Shown piece by piece: positions 27,490 through 36,158 of a stretch of 64,000 nucleotides of DNA. Each line of letters starts with the position of its first letter. Position 1 is the first letter of the stretch. The notes beneath the pieces were generated by a model, which was not told the origin of the DNA, did not search any database, and was given only the letters and a program-made list of their open reading frames with translations. The translations under genes and the position numbers were made by a program. The stretch comes from a virus: IMG/VR virus record IMGVR_UViG_3300020370_000002, positions 18,806-82,805 of that record; one strand, 5' to 3'.

Positions 27490-28773
27490 TTAAAGTTCCT
27501 GTATCTGGTAACCCTGTTTCATATAGTATCCCATCCTGTTGGAAGCCTGCCTGCGTGCAGTATTCCCTTTCAAGTGTACGTCTATAACGAGAGGGTCTTT
27601 CTTATCTTTCTTCTGTCTTATCACTCTGCCGATTAACTGAGTGAGTAGAGGCTCGTTATTCACTGGCGTACCTAAAATGAGGCAACTCAAGTCGTCTAGT
27701 GAGATGCCTTCTGAGAAAATAGCTTGTGTACCGAATAAAATATCTGCTTTTCCGTTTGAAATCTTAGACATGAGTGTTTTTCTCTCCTCATGCGGCACCT
27801 CACCCGTAACACAAACAGCTCTATCACCTGCCAGTTCGGCGCAGACCTGCAAAAAATGCACACGATCACTTACTACGAGCACTTTGTGCCCTTTCTTTGC
27901 GTAAAATGCGGCTAAAAGTGCAATGCTGTGCAGATATTCTTCATTGTAGGCTAAGTTTGTTACTTTATTTGCCCAAGGAATGTTACTTCCGTCCATAAAT
28001 CGTACTTCCGAGCGGTATACAAGTATGCTCGGAGTCATATAGTTTTCTTTTGGAGGTTTGATTACTTTTTGTCCAAAGTAATCACGAAATACTACGTGTT
28101 TGCCATCTTTTCTTTCTATAGTGCCCGATAGGCCGATCTTATATCTTGCATAATTTGAGTCTATGACTTTAGAAAACGTTGGAGACGAGACATGATGCAT
28201 TTCGTCCAAGATGACGGTTCCAAATTCTCGACGTATATCTGGAATGCGACGGTACAGACTTTGAGTGTTCCCAATAACCACAGGACTGTCAATGTCCATT
28301 TTACCACTTCCAATAATACCTGCTGTAATTCCATATACTTTTTCTACCTCTGCCGCCCACTGGTTTCTTAGTGGAACTGTGTGTACAACTATAAGTGTTT
28401 TCTGCCCTAGTTTGCCAGCTATTGCAAGACCTGTAAAAGTCTTTCCCCAACTGACCCAAGCGTTTATTATACAGTTGTCATCAACTTCGTCAAAAGCATC
28501 CTTTTGGCTTGGTCGTAACTCAAACTTAAAGTCAGGAAAGTCGACTGGCTTTGTTATACGCTTATTGACTATTTCGTAGTCATCTGGGATTAGATCCATT
28601 CGTCCAATCGGAATACTAACTAAGTTACTCTTAATACGTGCCATATTCTTAATAACTATAGGCGGATCTTTCCGATTGAACGAAGGAATCGTATATGTCA
28701 GTTCTTTGCTTAAAATGTCTTTATATTTATCTGTTACTTCAAGATAAATACGGTTACTGACTACTGCTTTCAT
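27490..28773 (-). CDS. UvsW-like superfamily 2 helicase
   Basis: A protein of 427 residues. The ATP-binding loop is AWVSWGKTF, a variant of GxGKT. The DEAH-type box is ILDEMHH, followed by the SAT-like GLSGTIER and the motif VI QLIGRVIRQKK. T4 UvsW unwinds branched DNA and R-loops and helps switch from origin-dependent to recombination-dependent replication. Size and domain order (N-terminal extension, RecA1, RecA2) match. The start overlaps the phoH stop as ATGA. Confidence 0.85.
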   Translation of the reverse strand: MKAVVSNRIYLEVTDKYKDILSKELTYTIPSFNRKDPPIVIKNMARIKSNLVSIPIGRMDLIPDDYEIVNKRITKPVDFPDFKFELRPSQKDAFDEVDDNCIINAWVSWGKTFTGLAIAGKLGQKTLIVVHTVPLRNQWAAEVEKVYGITAGIIGSGKMDIDSPVVIGNTQSLYRRIPDIRREFGTVILDEMHHVSSPTFSKVIDSNYARYKIGLSGTIERKDGKHVVFRDYFGQKVIKPPKENYMTPSILVYRSEVRFMDGSNIPWANKVTNLAYNEEYLHSIALLAAFYAKKGHKVLVVSDRVHFLQVCAELAGDRAVCVTGEVPHEERKTLMSKISNGKADILFGTQAIFSEGISLDDLSCLILGTPVNNEPLLTQLIGRVIRQKKDKKDPLVIDVHLKGNTARRQASNRMGYYMKQGYQIQEL

Positions 28774-29423
28774 GCGTACTCTTTTGCTATAATATACTCT
28801 TTTACAAAACCGCTTCGTACAATATCCTCTACCCCAAACTCTATAAAATCAAATCGATTCATAGAAGCTAGAATCTCAAAAAACTCCTTCATTCCGTTCT
28901 GTTTTAGATCGGATTGTGAGAAGTCTCCGCAGAATATCACTCTACAGTTTTCCCCGACTCTTGTTATGATAGAGTCTAATTCATGAAAACTCATATTTTG
29001 ACACTCATCTATAAGTATAACTGCATCTCTGAGTGTGATACCTCTTATGTAAGAAGTAGTCATAAAATGCACTAATCTTTTAGTTTTAAGTATCTGGTAT
29101 GCGTCTCCTCTTGCAAACAAATCAATAGATATGTCATAGTAAGGCTCTTCATACACTGAGCTTTTTTCTTTTTCAGTTCCTGGTAGAAAACCAATATCCC
29201 TAGTAGGAACTGCACTTCGTATGATTACTAACTTTTCATACTGATTTTTTGTCATATCGTCAAATGCAAGATAACATGATATGAAAGTCTTTCCCGTGCC
29301 TGCACACCCATGCAGAACTAAATTTTTATCACTTTCAAAAGCAACTAATTGATTACGGGTCAAAGGTTCTATCTCTGCTAGTTCTAAACCAGAACCATTC
29401 AGAGTTTTACTACGTTTAGCCAT
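28770..29423 (-). CDS. phoH: PhoH-like ATPase
   Basis: A protein of 217 residues. Walker A is HGCAGTGKTFIS near residue 36, Walker B is VILIDECQNM near residue 118, and a later FCGDFSQ forms the sensor region. PhoH proteins are RNA-helicase-like ATPases of uncertain role. They are very frequent in marine phages, where they are often treated as auxiliary genes. The ATGA overlap couples it to the UvsW-like gene. Confidence 0.9.
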   Translation of the reverse strand: MAKRSKTLNGSGLELAEIEPLTRNQLVAFESDKNLVLHGCAGTGKTFISCYLAFDDMTKNQYEKLVIIRSAVPTRDIGFLPGTEKEKSSVYEEPYYDISIDLFARGDAYQILKTKRLVHFMTTSYIRGITLRDAVILIDECQNMSFHELDSIITRVGENCRVIFCGDFSQSDLKQNGMKEFFEILASMNRFDFIEFGVEDIVRSGFVKEYIIAKEYA

Positions 29424-29426
29424 AGT

Positions 29427-29921
29427 TTATATTTTCCTGCGAGTATCCTTGAGTTTTTCTTCAGAATACTCATATAGCAGCCAAGGTATATCGTTTAGAT
29501 GTAAAATACCTGCCCAAGTTCTTCCGTCCTCTGGAGGTCTCGGAATCGTAAACGGAAAGTTTATTCCTTTGACCCATAAAATTGAGGCGACCTCTTTTCT
29601 CTCAACCTTTCTGATTTTGTAATACTTAAGTTTACACATCAAGGTCTTGTCATAGATAAAAGGATCGCCTTTTGAGTCAATAAAATTTTTTCCCGCTTGT
29701 TTTATTATGCCGATATGGCTGATAAGAGCGTTTCGCAGAGGAAACAGATTCTTAAAAGGAGTCTGTAGTCTGCGAATACCCAAAGTTTGCCCAGGCATAT
29801 TCTTATCGTCTAGTAACTGATCGTCTAAGAATAGCAGTCCGTCAGAATAACTCCAGTTGCTTCCAGTAATCTTGAAAACTGGGAAAGTTACGCTTTGAAC
29901 GTCCCTGTATGTAACTATCAA
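29427..29921 (-). CDS. Hypothetical protein of 164 residues
   Basis: A non-repetitive soluble protein (FKITGSNWSYSDGLLFLDDQ, RTWAGILHLNDIPWLLYEYS). I do not recognise the family. The start is TTG, with GGAG 6 bases before it. It overlaps the 75-residue gene upstream by 80 bases in another frame. Both frames look protein-like. The position between polymerase-associated genes and phoH suggests a replication accessory, but this is inference. Confidence 0.6.
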   Translation of the reverse strand: MIVTYRDVQSVTFPVFKITGSNWSYSDGLLFLDDQLLDDKNMPGQTLGIRRLQTPFKNLFPLRNALISHIGIIKQAGKNFIDSKGDPFIYDKTLMCKLKYYKIRKVERKEVASILWVKGINFPFTIPRPPEDGRTWAGILHLNDIPWLLYEYSEEKLKDTRRKI

Positions 29922-30069
29922 CTACTTCTCCATATGGGGCATAGTATTTTATTTTTATATCTGTTGCTCCCTCTCTTTCTAGCATCTGGCAGTATTCGTA
30001 CCTGCCGAGGGGAGATTTAACTTTGGCTTTGTACTTCTTGCCGTCGTAGTTCCATGCTGCTTTGTACAA
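29842..30069 (-). CDS. Hypothetical protein of 75 residues
   Basis: A small basic, Tyr-rich protein (MYKAAWNYDGKKYKAKVKSP, GRYEYCQMLEREGATDIKIK). The TTG start has AAGGAG 6 bases upstream. It overlaps the next gene by 80 bases. No family is recognised. The charge suggests nucleic acid contact, which is only a guess. Confidence 0.6.
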   Translation of the reverse strand: MYKAAWNYDGKKYKAKVKSPLGRYEYCQMLEREGATDIKIKYYAPYGEVVDSYIQGRSKRNFPSFQDYWKQLELF

Positions 30070-30081
30070 CTTTTTCTCCTT

Positions 30082-30390
30082 TTAAATGGTGAAGCTAACG
30101 CCACACCCGCACGCATCCTGTACATTAGGATTGTTTATTGTAAGCGAAGAACCTATGAGTTCTTCATGATAGTCTACTGTGCTTCCATGTACTGCCGTTA
30201 GGGCAGCTTCACCAACAACCACTAGATCATCTACTAATGTAAAGGTTAGTGGGAGTTCATCACAGTAGTCCCAAGTATATTCAAAACCCGCACAGCCACT
30301 AGGCTTCAGGTCTAAGAGTATATACTTCTTATTCTTCTCAATACGTTTACTGTTAAGATACTTCTTGGCACTCGCAGTTATGGTTAACAT
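30082..30390 (-). CDS. Fe-S cluster carrier, IscA / HesB-like
   Basis: A protein of 102 residues. The three conserved cysteines are C33 in SGCAGFEY and C94 and C96 in ACGCG, spaced as in A-type carriers. It would receive a cluster from the IscU-like scaffold and pass it to a target enzyme. It overlaps the iscU-like gene by 38 bases with an AAGGG ribosome binding site, so the two are coupled. Which phage or host enzyme is served cannot be seen here. Confidence 0.9.
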   Translation of the reverse strand: MLTITASAKKYLNSKRIEKNKKYILLDLKPSGCAGFEYTWDYCDELPLTFTLVDDLVVVGEAALTAVHGSTVDYHEELIGSSLTINNPNVQDACGCGVSFTI

Positions 30391-30763
30391 TTTTACCCTT
30401 GTAATCCTCTATTGCAGCTTTTATTGCGTCTTCAGCTAAGACACTACAGTGGATCTTGACTGGGGGCAAGGAAAGTTCGTCCGCAATTTCGGTGTTCTTG
30501 ATTTGAAGAGCTGTATCAAGGCTTCGTCCCTTAACCCACTCGGTAAGGAGAGAGCTTGAAGCAATGGCGGATCCACATCCGTAAGTTTTAAACTTAGCAT
30601 CTTCAATGATGTTTTCATTATTGACTCGTATTTGTAGTCGCATAACATCCCCGCAAGCAGGTGCACCAACCATCCCCGTACCCACGGAGTCGTCTCCTTC
30701 GTCAAGTCGCCCAACGTTTCTTGGTCGTTCATAGTGTTCTAATACCTTATCAGAGTATGCCAT
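30353..30763 (-). CDS. iscU: Fe-S cluster assembly scaffold, IscU-like
   Basis: A protein of 136 residues. From memory it follows E. coli IscU almost residue by residue from MAYSDKVLEHYERPRNVG onward. The ligands C37, D39, C63, H105 and C106 fall at the same numbers, and the HscA-binding LPPVK motif (99-103) is intact. The tail NHNCECQEVS adds a CxC not found in IscU. The start was chosen at the IscU-like Met; a longer frame enters polA. No cysteine desulfurase is visible, so it must borrow host IscS. Confidence 0.92.
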   Translation of the reverse strand: MAYSDKVLEHYERPRNVGRLDEGDDSVGTGMVGAPACGDVMRLQIRVNNENIIEDAKFKTYGCGSAIASSSLLTEWVKGRSLDTALQIKNTEIADELSLPPVKIHCSVLAEDAIKAAIEDYKGKNVNHNCECQEVS

Positions 30764-33029
30764 ATTGCTTCTCAAATTTGCCCATTGAATAGTCGTCTCC
30801 GATTTCGAAGTCGCACCCAACTGGAGCGCCAGGAATAATAATTCCTCTGTCTTTCTGTATACAATACTTAAGTTTTTCTGAGTACACTTCTATCTCGTCG
30901 TCTGGAACTTCTGCAAGAATAGAATCGTGTACAAGTGCAAAGATACGGGCTTTCATCTTGCTTGCCTGTATATCATCATGCATATCTATAGCCCCAAGCA
31001 GGTTAATATCAGAAGCAGTAGACTGGACCAAAAAGTTAAGACCAGAACGAATGCTGTGACTTTTGATACCTGCGTCCGAAGATTTGACATTTGGTAATCT
31101 CCTTTTTCTACCAAAGAAACTGTATACAAACCCATTTTGTTCAATGAATCTGTGGTTGTCGTTTATCCACTTCTTAAGCGCATGAAACGATTCAAAGTAG
31201 TCATCAATAACTTCTTTTGCTTCTTGCTGACTAAAGTATTTGCCAGAGTCTTTGGTAACTTGCTCACTAATCTTCTTTGGGCCTGCACCATACATGATGC
31301 CGAATGTAACTGCTTTTGCAGCCTGTCTTTGTGTTGTGTATAGTTCTGCTACTTCTTCTACTTCACACGGTAGACGAAATACTGTCTTCGCAATACTACT
31401 GTGAAAGTTTCCGCCTGAACGAAATACTTCCATAAGTGCTTTGTCTTTGGCAAGAACTGCGGCAACATAAACCTCTGCCGTAGTCAAGTCCATTGCAACA
31501 ATCTTATGTCCTTCCGCCGCTTTGATACATCCTTTTACAGCAGGGTTATCCCGAGGAAGCTGTTGCATATTAAGCTTACCACTAGAACTGAGCCTACCGC
31601 TAGTAGTACCATGAAGGTTGAACGATGTGCGCAATCTGCTATCTCTATCCAGTTGCGGTATGATTTTGTCCAGATAAGTATTTTTAATTTTGGATCGTTG
31701 ACGTATGTCAAGGATAAGTCGTGGAATTTCCGACTGGGATCCAAGTTCTTGCAATACCTCTGCATCCGTAGAGTGAGCTCCTGTTCCTGTCTTTTTGCCA
31801 GTTGGTTGCAGATCAAGATAGTCAAAAAGAAGGGAACGTAGCTGGACAGTAGAATTAGGATTAAAATCTTTTCCATTGTACTTTTCCCACTTGTTTATTA
31901 TAGGGTTCTTGTATAGCCCAGTAACGGCAGTATCAATATCGTCCTGCATAAGCTCCTGAGCTGCGTATAATCTTTTCTTGTCGAAAGGAACACCGTTGTC
32001 CTGTGCATCAATCAGAAAGCGTGTGCCAGGAATGAGTATGTTATCGTATACCCACTTGAGTTTGGGGTTCTCTTTAATCTTCTTAAACTTGTCGTAAAGA
32101 AGATAAGTACATAGAGCATCCATTGCTGCATATGTTTTCATTATATCAAAGGGAATAGACCCCCACTGGAAGTCTCCTTTCAGGATGCCGTTTTCTTTTC
32201 TGTAGTTATCCATCCACTCATACATTGGCTTCTCATAGTCGCCATATGGAGTAAATCGAATAGATAACTGCTTCAGGCCATGCCCTCCGGGATTCTCGTC
32301 TATGAGATAGTGGAGCAGCATGGTGTCTTCTATTCTTGGGAACTCAAAGTTGAAGTGGTACTCAAAGAATGCAACGTCAAACTTTGCGTTATGAAATACT
32401 ACTCGCTTTTTGCTGAAGAGCGTTTGAAGAAGCTCTTCAGTCTCTTCATCAAAGCAGTCTGTTGAGATATATGCTCCGCGTTTGCCGTCGTAAGAAAGTG
32501 ATATCCCCAGAATGTGCCCGTCCCTAGGATAGAGCCCAGTCGTCTCGGAATCCAGAGCAATAAATGTACCAGAATCTGCGATTGCTTCTCGTAAAAACGT
32601 GTTACACTCTTTTGTATCTTGTATGCCAAATGCGATTGACTCATCTATTATCACCTCTTCTATCTCACCATTTATATACTTAATGATGCTTTCTTTTGAA
32701 TCTTCCCATGTCTTACGTGCTTCTGGCTTGAAGGTAAGCATGGCTGGGTTTATTACTGGCAAGAATTTATCTTCTACTTTCTTACCAGAATATTCTGTTA
32801 CTGAATTTATCTTTGTGAAGTATTTCAACGCATCACTCCCAACTAGAACAATCCAGTCATATAAGTCTGCGTTAAAGGTTATATCACAATCTCTCTTCAA
32901 TACTTTCTTTATAGTAGGATCAGAACAAAGCTGATACTGGTCGAACTCGAAAGCTCCACCAAACGCTTTGTTAAAGTCTGTTCTACTAGGTTTAGTTTCT
33001 ACTAGAGCAACTTTAGCTGGTAACTTCAT
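30750..33029 (-). CDS. DNA polymerase, family A, with 3'-5' exonuclease
   Basis: A protein of 759 residues. An N-terminal domain of about 140 residues (DYDWIVLVGSDALKYF-like region, FLPVINPAMLTFKPEARKTW) resembles the uracil-DNA-glycosylase-like fold seen in some phage polymerases. The exonuclease starts at FIALDSETTGLY (DxE). Motif A is VAMDLTTAEVY, with Tyr in place of the usual Arg; motif B is RQAAKAVTFGIMYGAG with Phe at the ddNTP-selecting site; motif C is LVHDS. It is the main replicative polymerase. It overlaps primase by 17 bases and iscU by 14. Confidence 0.92.
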   Translation of the reverse strand: MKLPAKVALVETKPSRTDFNKAFGGAFEFDQYQLCSDPTIKKVLKRDCDITFNADLYDWIVLVGSDALKYFTKINSVTEYSGKKVEDKFLPVINPAMLTFKPEARKTWEDSKESIIKYINGEIEEVIIDESIAFGIQDTKECNTFLREAIADSGTFIALDSETTGLYPRDGHILGISLSYDGKRGAYISTDCFDEETEELLQTLFSKKRVVFHNAKFDVAFFEYHFNFEFPRIEDTMLLHYLIDENPGGHGLKQLSIRFTPYGDYEKPMYEWMDNYRKENGILKGDFQWGSIPFDIMKTYAAMDALCTYLLYDKFKKIKENPKLKWVYDNILIPGTRFLIDAQDNGVPFDKKRLYAAQELMQDDIDTAVTGLYKNPIINKWEKYNGKDFNPNSTVQLRSLLFDYLDLQPTGKKTGTGAHSTDAEVLQELGSQSEIPRLILDIRQRSKIKNTYLDKIIPQLDRDSRLRTSFNLHGTTSGRLSSSGKLNMQQLPRDNPAVKGCIKAAEGHKIVAMDLTTAEVYVAAVLAKDKALMEVFRSGGNFHSSIAKTVFRLPCEVEEVAELYTTQRQAAKAVTFGIMYGAGPKKISEQVTKDSGKYFSQQEAKEVIDDYFESFHALKKWINDNHRFIEQNGFVYSFFGRKRRLPNVKSSDAGIKSHSIRSGLNFLVQSTASDINLLGAIDMHDDIQASKMKARIFALVHDSILAEVPDDEIEVYSEKLKYCIQKDRGIIIPGAPVGCDFEIGDDYSMGKFEKQYGIL

Positions 33030-33849
33030 ATAATTTTTCCTTTAACTTATCTACTTGAAGTTGACTGAGAGCACCAGGGTCTGTGTTTTTGATATGCACA
33101 TTCCTAGCTACGAGACCAACTTTCTCACACTCAGTCTTTAGTTTTTCTGCGGCACTTTGTCCCGCATCGTCTCCATCAAAAAAGATGTCCACGTACTCTG
33201 CTCCTTGTACTCGGAGCATTGATAATTTTGCTTCATTGTAATTATTAGTTCCAAAGCAGCACACAGCATTTGTCAATCCCTTATCATGAAGGTTTATCAT
33301 GTCAAAAATGCCCTCAACTAGGATAGCGGAACCCTGTATAAAATCCACTATCGGGAAGAACGGAAGTTTTGCGCCTGGAGGAGTAAATTTATATTTTGGC
33401 CTCCCGTCTGCTGTGTGCCGCCCTTGGAACGCAACTATACGCCCTGCAATGTCTCGTATAGGAAATACTATTCTTCCTACATAGTCAGAGTCAGAGTGCT
33501 GAAACGCCTCAAACTTTCTATAGGTTTCTGGACGAATATCTCTCCAGTTTCCTACATATGGTAAACTATTTTGGGGAAAGGACAAGCCAACACTTTCAGA
33601 CCTCTTTTGTATAAGTTTCTTCTTGAAAAGTTCGCGCTGCTGTTGTAATTGATTTGCCCTTTCTCCAAAATGATTAAATAAACTTCCCTTGTAACCACAA
33701 GAAAAGCAGTTGAATATCCCAGTAATCTGGTCAATTCTCATGCTTGGGTTTCTATCTTCATGCTCAGGATTTAGACAACGAACAAGAAAGTCGCTACCTT
33801 TCGGCATGAAGTATATATTTTTACTTGTTAGTAATGTTTCTACATTCAC
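33013..33849 (-). CDS. DnaG-type primase
   Basis: A protein of 278 residues. An N-terminal zinc ribbon (RCLNPEHEDRNPS, FNCFSCGYKG) recognises template. The TOPRIM core follows with ILVEGIFDM and DIFFDGDDAGQSA. It makes RNA primers for the family A polymerase and works with the DnaB-like helicase at 34740. It lacks the C-terminal helicase-binding domain of bacterial DnaG (about 580 residues). The start is GTG, overlapping the upstream stop as TAGTG. Confidence 0.9.
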   Translation of the reverse strand: MNVETLLTSKNIYFMPKGSDFLVRCLNPEHEDRNPSMRIDQITGIFNCFSCGYKGSLFNHFGERANQLQQQRELFKKKLIQKRSESVGLSFPQNSLPYVGNWRDIRPETYRKFEAFQHSDSDYVGRIVFPIRDIAGRIVAFQGRHTADGRPKYKFTPPGAKLPFFPIVDFIQGSAILVEGIFDMINLHDKGLTNAVCCFGTNNYNEAKLSMLRVQGAEYVDIFFDGDDAGQSAAEKLKTECEKVGLVARNVHIKNTDPGALSQLQVDKLKEKLYEVTS

Positions 33850-34109
33850 TAAGGTCTGTTATCCCATCTGTAAAATTTCTTTTCTGGGTAGCTCCAAAAC
33901 CACCCTTTGTACTTTTGCTCCTCTTGAGGAGTAGTGCTTTCTACATATCGTTCCGCTTCTGCAGCAAACTCAGGACTCTGAGTAAGAGGAGGTTTAGGTT
34001 TCGGGTACTTACTTTCATCCTCCCCGTTACGGCCTCTCTCACGGTTTCCATCTGCATTAAGTTCTGTTAAGTCTTGTTGTGTAAATTTAAAATCAGGTGC
34101 TAATCCCAA
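33849..34109 (-). CDS. Hypothetical protein of 86 residues
   Basis: The chosen start is TTG with AGGAG 8 bases upstream. The protein is hydrophilic and Pro/Lys-rich (KYPKPKPPLTQSPEF) with an aromatic C-terminus (KGWFWSYPEKKFYRWDNRP). It overlaps the upstream gene by 10 bases. No family is recognised. It may be a small primase-associated protein, judged by position only. Confidence 0.6.
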   Translation of the reverse strand: MGLAPDFKFTQQDLTELNADGNRERGRNGEDESKYPKPKPPLTQSPEFAAEAERYVESTTPQEEQKYKGWFWSYPEKKFYRWDNRP

Positions 34110-34303
34110 AACGCTGTCTCCTGTGGTACCATCCTTGGTGTACAATATGCTGTTATTTTAGCTTGAAACCCTCGATACGATTTTCCGTACCTACCTCGTT
34201 CTATTCTCTCCGAAAAATAATTACATCTATTGATATTACGAAAGTACATATTTGCAGTAGGCTCAGGTTCTCCATCTACAATTACTACTAATAAAAAAGC
34301 CAT
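34100..34303 (-). CDS. Hypothetical protein of 67 residues following the tRNA
   Basis: It begins MAFLLVVIVDGEPEPTANMY and has a basic, aromatic C-terminal half. The ATG lies only 8 bases after the 3' CCA of the tRNA-Trp on the same strand and has no ribosome binding site. After tRNA processing the mRNA would be almost leaderless. Function unknown. Confidence 0.6.
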   Translation of the reverse strand: MAFLLVVIVDGEPEPTANMYFRNINRCNYFSERIERGRYGKSYRGFQAKITAYCTPRMVPQETAFWD

Positions 34304-34311
34304 TAACAAGT

Positions 34312-34385
34312 TGGCATACCCCCAGGGACTCGAACCCCGACTAACAGTTTTGGAGACTGTCGTGCTACCATTACACTAGGGATAT
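34312..34385 (-). tRNA. tRNA-Trp (anticodon CCA)
   Basis: A complete cloverleaf reads on the minus strand. The 7-bp acceptor (ATATCCC with GGGGTAT, one G-T pair) is followed by a D arm GTG/CAC. The anticodon stem ACAGT/ACTGT has loop CTCCAAA (anticodon CCA), and the T arm CGGGG-TTCGAGT-CCCTG is complete. The discriminator is G and the CCA end is encoded. It is the only tRNA found in the window and reads UGG. Confidence 0.93.
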
Positions 34386-34390
34386 TCATA

Positions 34391-34678
34391 TTACTTTCCA
34401 ATATCCTCAATGCTATCTTTACTAATTACTTGGTATGCGCCTTTGTTGTAAGCAGGTGCAATCGTGTACCCCTCAGAAGCCTGCACCTTCCAATCGTCAC
34501 GAGGACGAGGTTTGTAAGGTGTAAGCGGAGCGGAAGGGTAGTCGGGTGTCTCACGACGAACAGGCTCATTATTTGCATGAAGCTGCATATATTGTACCCT
34601 ACGCTTGTTTGTATATAATGATTTGTTTGGTCTCTTTCTACCACTAGGTGAATATCTCATACTGCCTCTTACAATCAT
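34391..34678 (-). CDS. Hypothetical basic protein of 95 residues
   Basis: An Arg/Pro/Tyr-rich protein (RYSPSGRKRPNKSLYTNKRR, APLTPYKPRPRDDWKVQ) with an acidic C-terminus. A GGAGG ribosome binding site lies 5 bases before the ATG. It is the first gene after the promoter at 34704, and the tRNA follows it on the same transcript. The function is unknown; nucleic acid binding is a possibility. Confidence 0.65.
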   Translation of the reverse strand: MIVRGSMRYSPSGRKRPNKSLYTNKRRVQYMQLHANNEPVRRETPDYPSAPLTPYKPRPRDDWKVQASEGYTIAPAYNKGAYQVISKDSIEDIGK

Positions 34679-34703
34679 AAAGCCTCCACATTTTGAATAT
34701 ATA

Positions 34704-34732
34704 TTATACTAAAAATAGATGCAAATGTCAAG
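34704..34732 (-). promoter_or_regulatory. sigma70-type promoter
   Basis: TTGACA (34732-34727) and TATAAT (34709-34704) have a 17-bp spacer. The A-rich element overlaps the stop of the helicase gene. It drives the 95-residue gene, the tRNA and probably the primase-polymerase genes. Confidence 0.8.
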
Positions 34733-34739
34733 AACTATT

Positions 34740-36092
34740 TTAGATGTCGTCTATATCTTCACCAGTTTTTTGGTCATTATCCTCTCTTTCTGTCGGAGTC
34801 AGAGCGGTATCTGGACCAATCTTGAGTGTCTCCCAATCCATGTAAGAAGAAAAATCACGCATAGCGGCAGCTCGCATTTTTACACACTTGAAGGTAATAC
34901 AATTATCTTCCTGTGACCAAGTTTCAAGACTATACGCAGCATCTGCTGCATCTAGTATTCCCTTGGCAAAACGAGCCTCACCGCTAGCGTCAGTTTGGTA
35001 TGGTGAGAACACGGGGGTTTCGAATTCTTGTGCCATACTCTTGAGTGCTTTACTAACTTCGATCTGCTCTGTCCAGTCATACTGTCCTCCACGAGAAGGC
35101 ATACTGGATCTTTTTACTTGATTGATGTAGTCAACGATAATCACGCCAACGTCCATCTTACTTTTTATTTTCTTATCAAGTTCAGATCGTATCTTAGAAA
35201 TAGTCAAGCTAGGGTCATAAATTACATCTAACTGTTGAGTCGGGAGAAGCTCACAGCTAGTCTTTAACTTATCATGAAACTTCTCAAAGTCTCGATGTTC
35301 TCGATACTCTGCTAGTCTCTCTTGACTATCACTGTATCTTGCAGCCCACCAACCAGCTACTTGCTCCCACTCAGGAATACTAAGATTCTTAGTTCGTAGG
35401 CGAGAGAAGGGTATGCCTGTTGCAATCGAACAACACCGTTGCAGTATTGCACGACTATCCATTTCAATGGTGAAATATAAGGCAGACTTGCCAGAAGCAT
35501 AGACTGAGTTAGCTATGTTAGCACAAGTGATAGATTTCCCTGCCCCGCGACGGCCTCCGACAAGAATCAAGTCTCGGGGGGAGAACGTGATATCTTGGTC
35601 ATACTCCGTATTTAGACCGAGGGGCAGGTACTTTCCAAGTTCTTCATCTGGTTCAAACAAGGGAATACGTTGCATACTCTCTTGGGGTTCTTGAAGCTCT
35701 ACTTTTTCTTCGATATCAAGAACTATTTGATGTAGATGATTTACAGACTCTTCCGCATCCTCAAAGGATATGGAGTTGTCAACATAATCCTCAAGAGATT
35801 TGAGTATCTCTTTTTGAGTAAACTCATTCTTGAGGTACTGCAGAAGCATGAAAGGCTCAGCTTCTACATCAATGGCATCTATTGCAAAGAGCAATTCTTT
35901 GGTAGATGTATCACGGATCTCGAACTTAAGATCCTCAAGGGTGGGGAGTCGATGAAACTTCTCACAGTGTTTATCTATCTCTGTAAAGAGACGATGGTAT
36001 GCTGTAGGCAAATATGCTTTGCGCGTAGAAGACCAAGACTCAAAATCTTGCAGGTCTAAAACTTGCTTCAAGTAAGCACTTGCTATGTTCAA
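34740..36092 (-). CDS. Replicative DNA helicase, DnaB-like
   Basis: A protein of 450 residues. Walker A is GGRRGAGKS near residue 180, and Walker B is VGVIIVDYINQVKR near residue 315. A DnaB-type N-terminal helical domain precedes them. It unwinds the fork ahead of the family A polymerase and should partner the primase. The start is TTG (then AAC ATA GCA) with GGGGGA as ribosome binding site. A large inverted repeat lies just upstream and may control its expression. Confidence 0.88.
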   Translation of the reverse strand: MNIASAYLKQVLDLQDFESWSSTRKAYLPTAYHRLFTEIDKHCEKFHRLPTLEDLKFEIRDTSTKELLFAIDAIDVEAEPFMLLQYLKNEFTQKEILKSLEDYVDNSISFEDAEESVNHLHQIVLDIEEKVELQEPQESMQRIPLFEPDEELGKYLPLGLNTEYDQDITFSPRDLILVGGRRGAGKSITCANIANSVYASGKSALYFTIEMDSRAILQRCCSIATGIPFSRLRTKNLSIPEWEQVAGWWAARYSDSQERLAEYREHRDFEKFHDKLKTSCELLPTQQLDVIYDPSLTISKIRSELDKKIKSKMDVGVIIVDYINQVKRSSMPSRGGQYDWTEQIEVSKALKSMAQEFETPVFSPYQTDASGEARFAKGILDAADAAYSLETWSQEDNCITFKCVKMRAAAMRDFSSYMDWETLKIGPDTALTPTEREDNDQKTGEDIDDI

Positions 36093-36110
36093 CGATTCCC
36101 CCGAAAAGAG

Positions 36111-36142
36111 TACAGCCGCAACGACCCCTCATCACGGCTGTA
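36111..36142 (-). promoter_or_regulatory. Inverted repeat between helicase and HTH gene
   Basis: The 8-bp arms TACAGCCG and CGGCTGTA are perfect, with a 16-base loop. There is no T-run, so it is not a standard terminator. It sits 19-50 bases before the helicase TTG start, where it could shield translation, block processing or bind a regulator. Confidence 0.55.
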
Positions 36143-36158
36143 GAATTAACACTAAAAT

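Noticed and set aside
30764-30820. Extended N-terminus of the IscU-like protein
   Set aside because: The extension lies inside polA and is absent from IscU; the protein matches IscU from the chosen Met onward.
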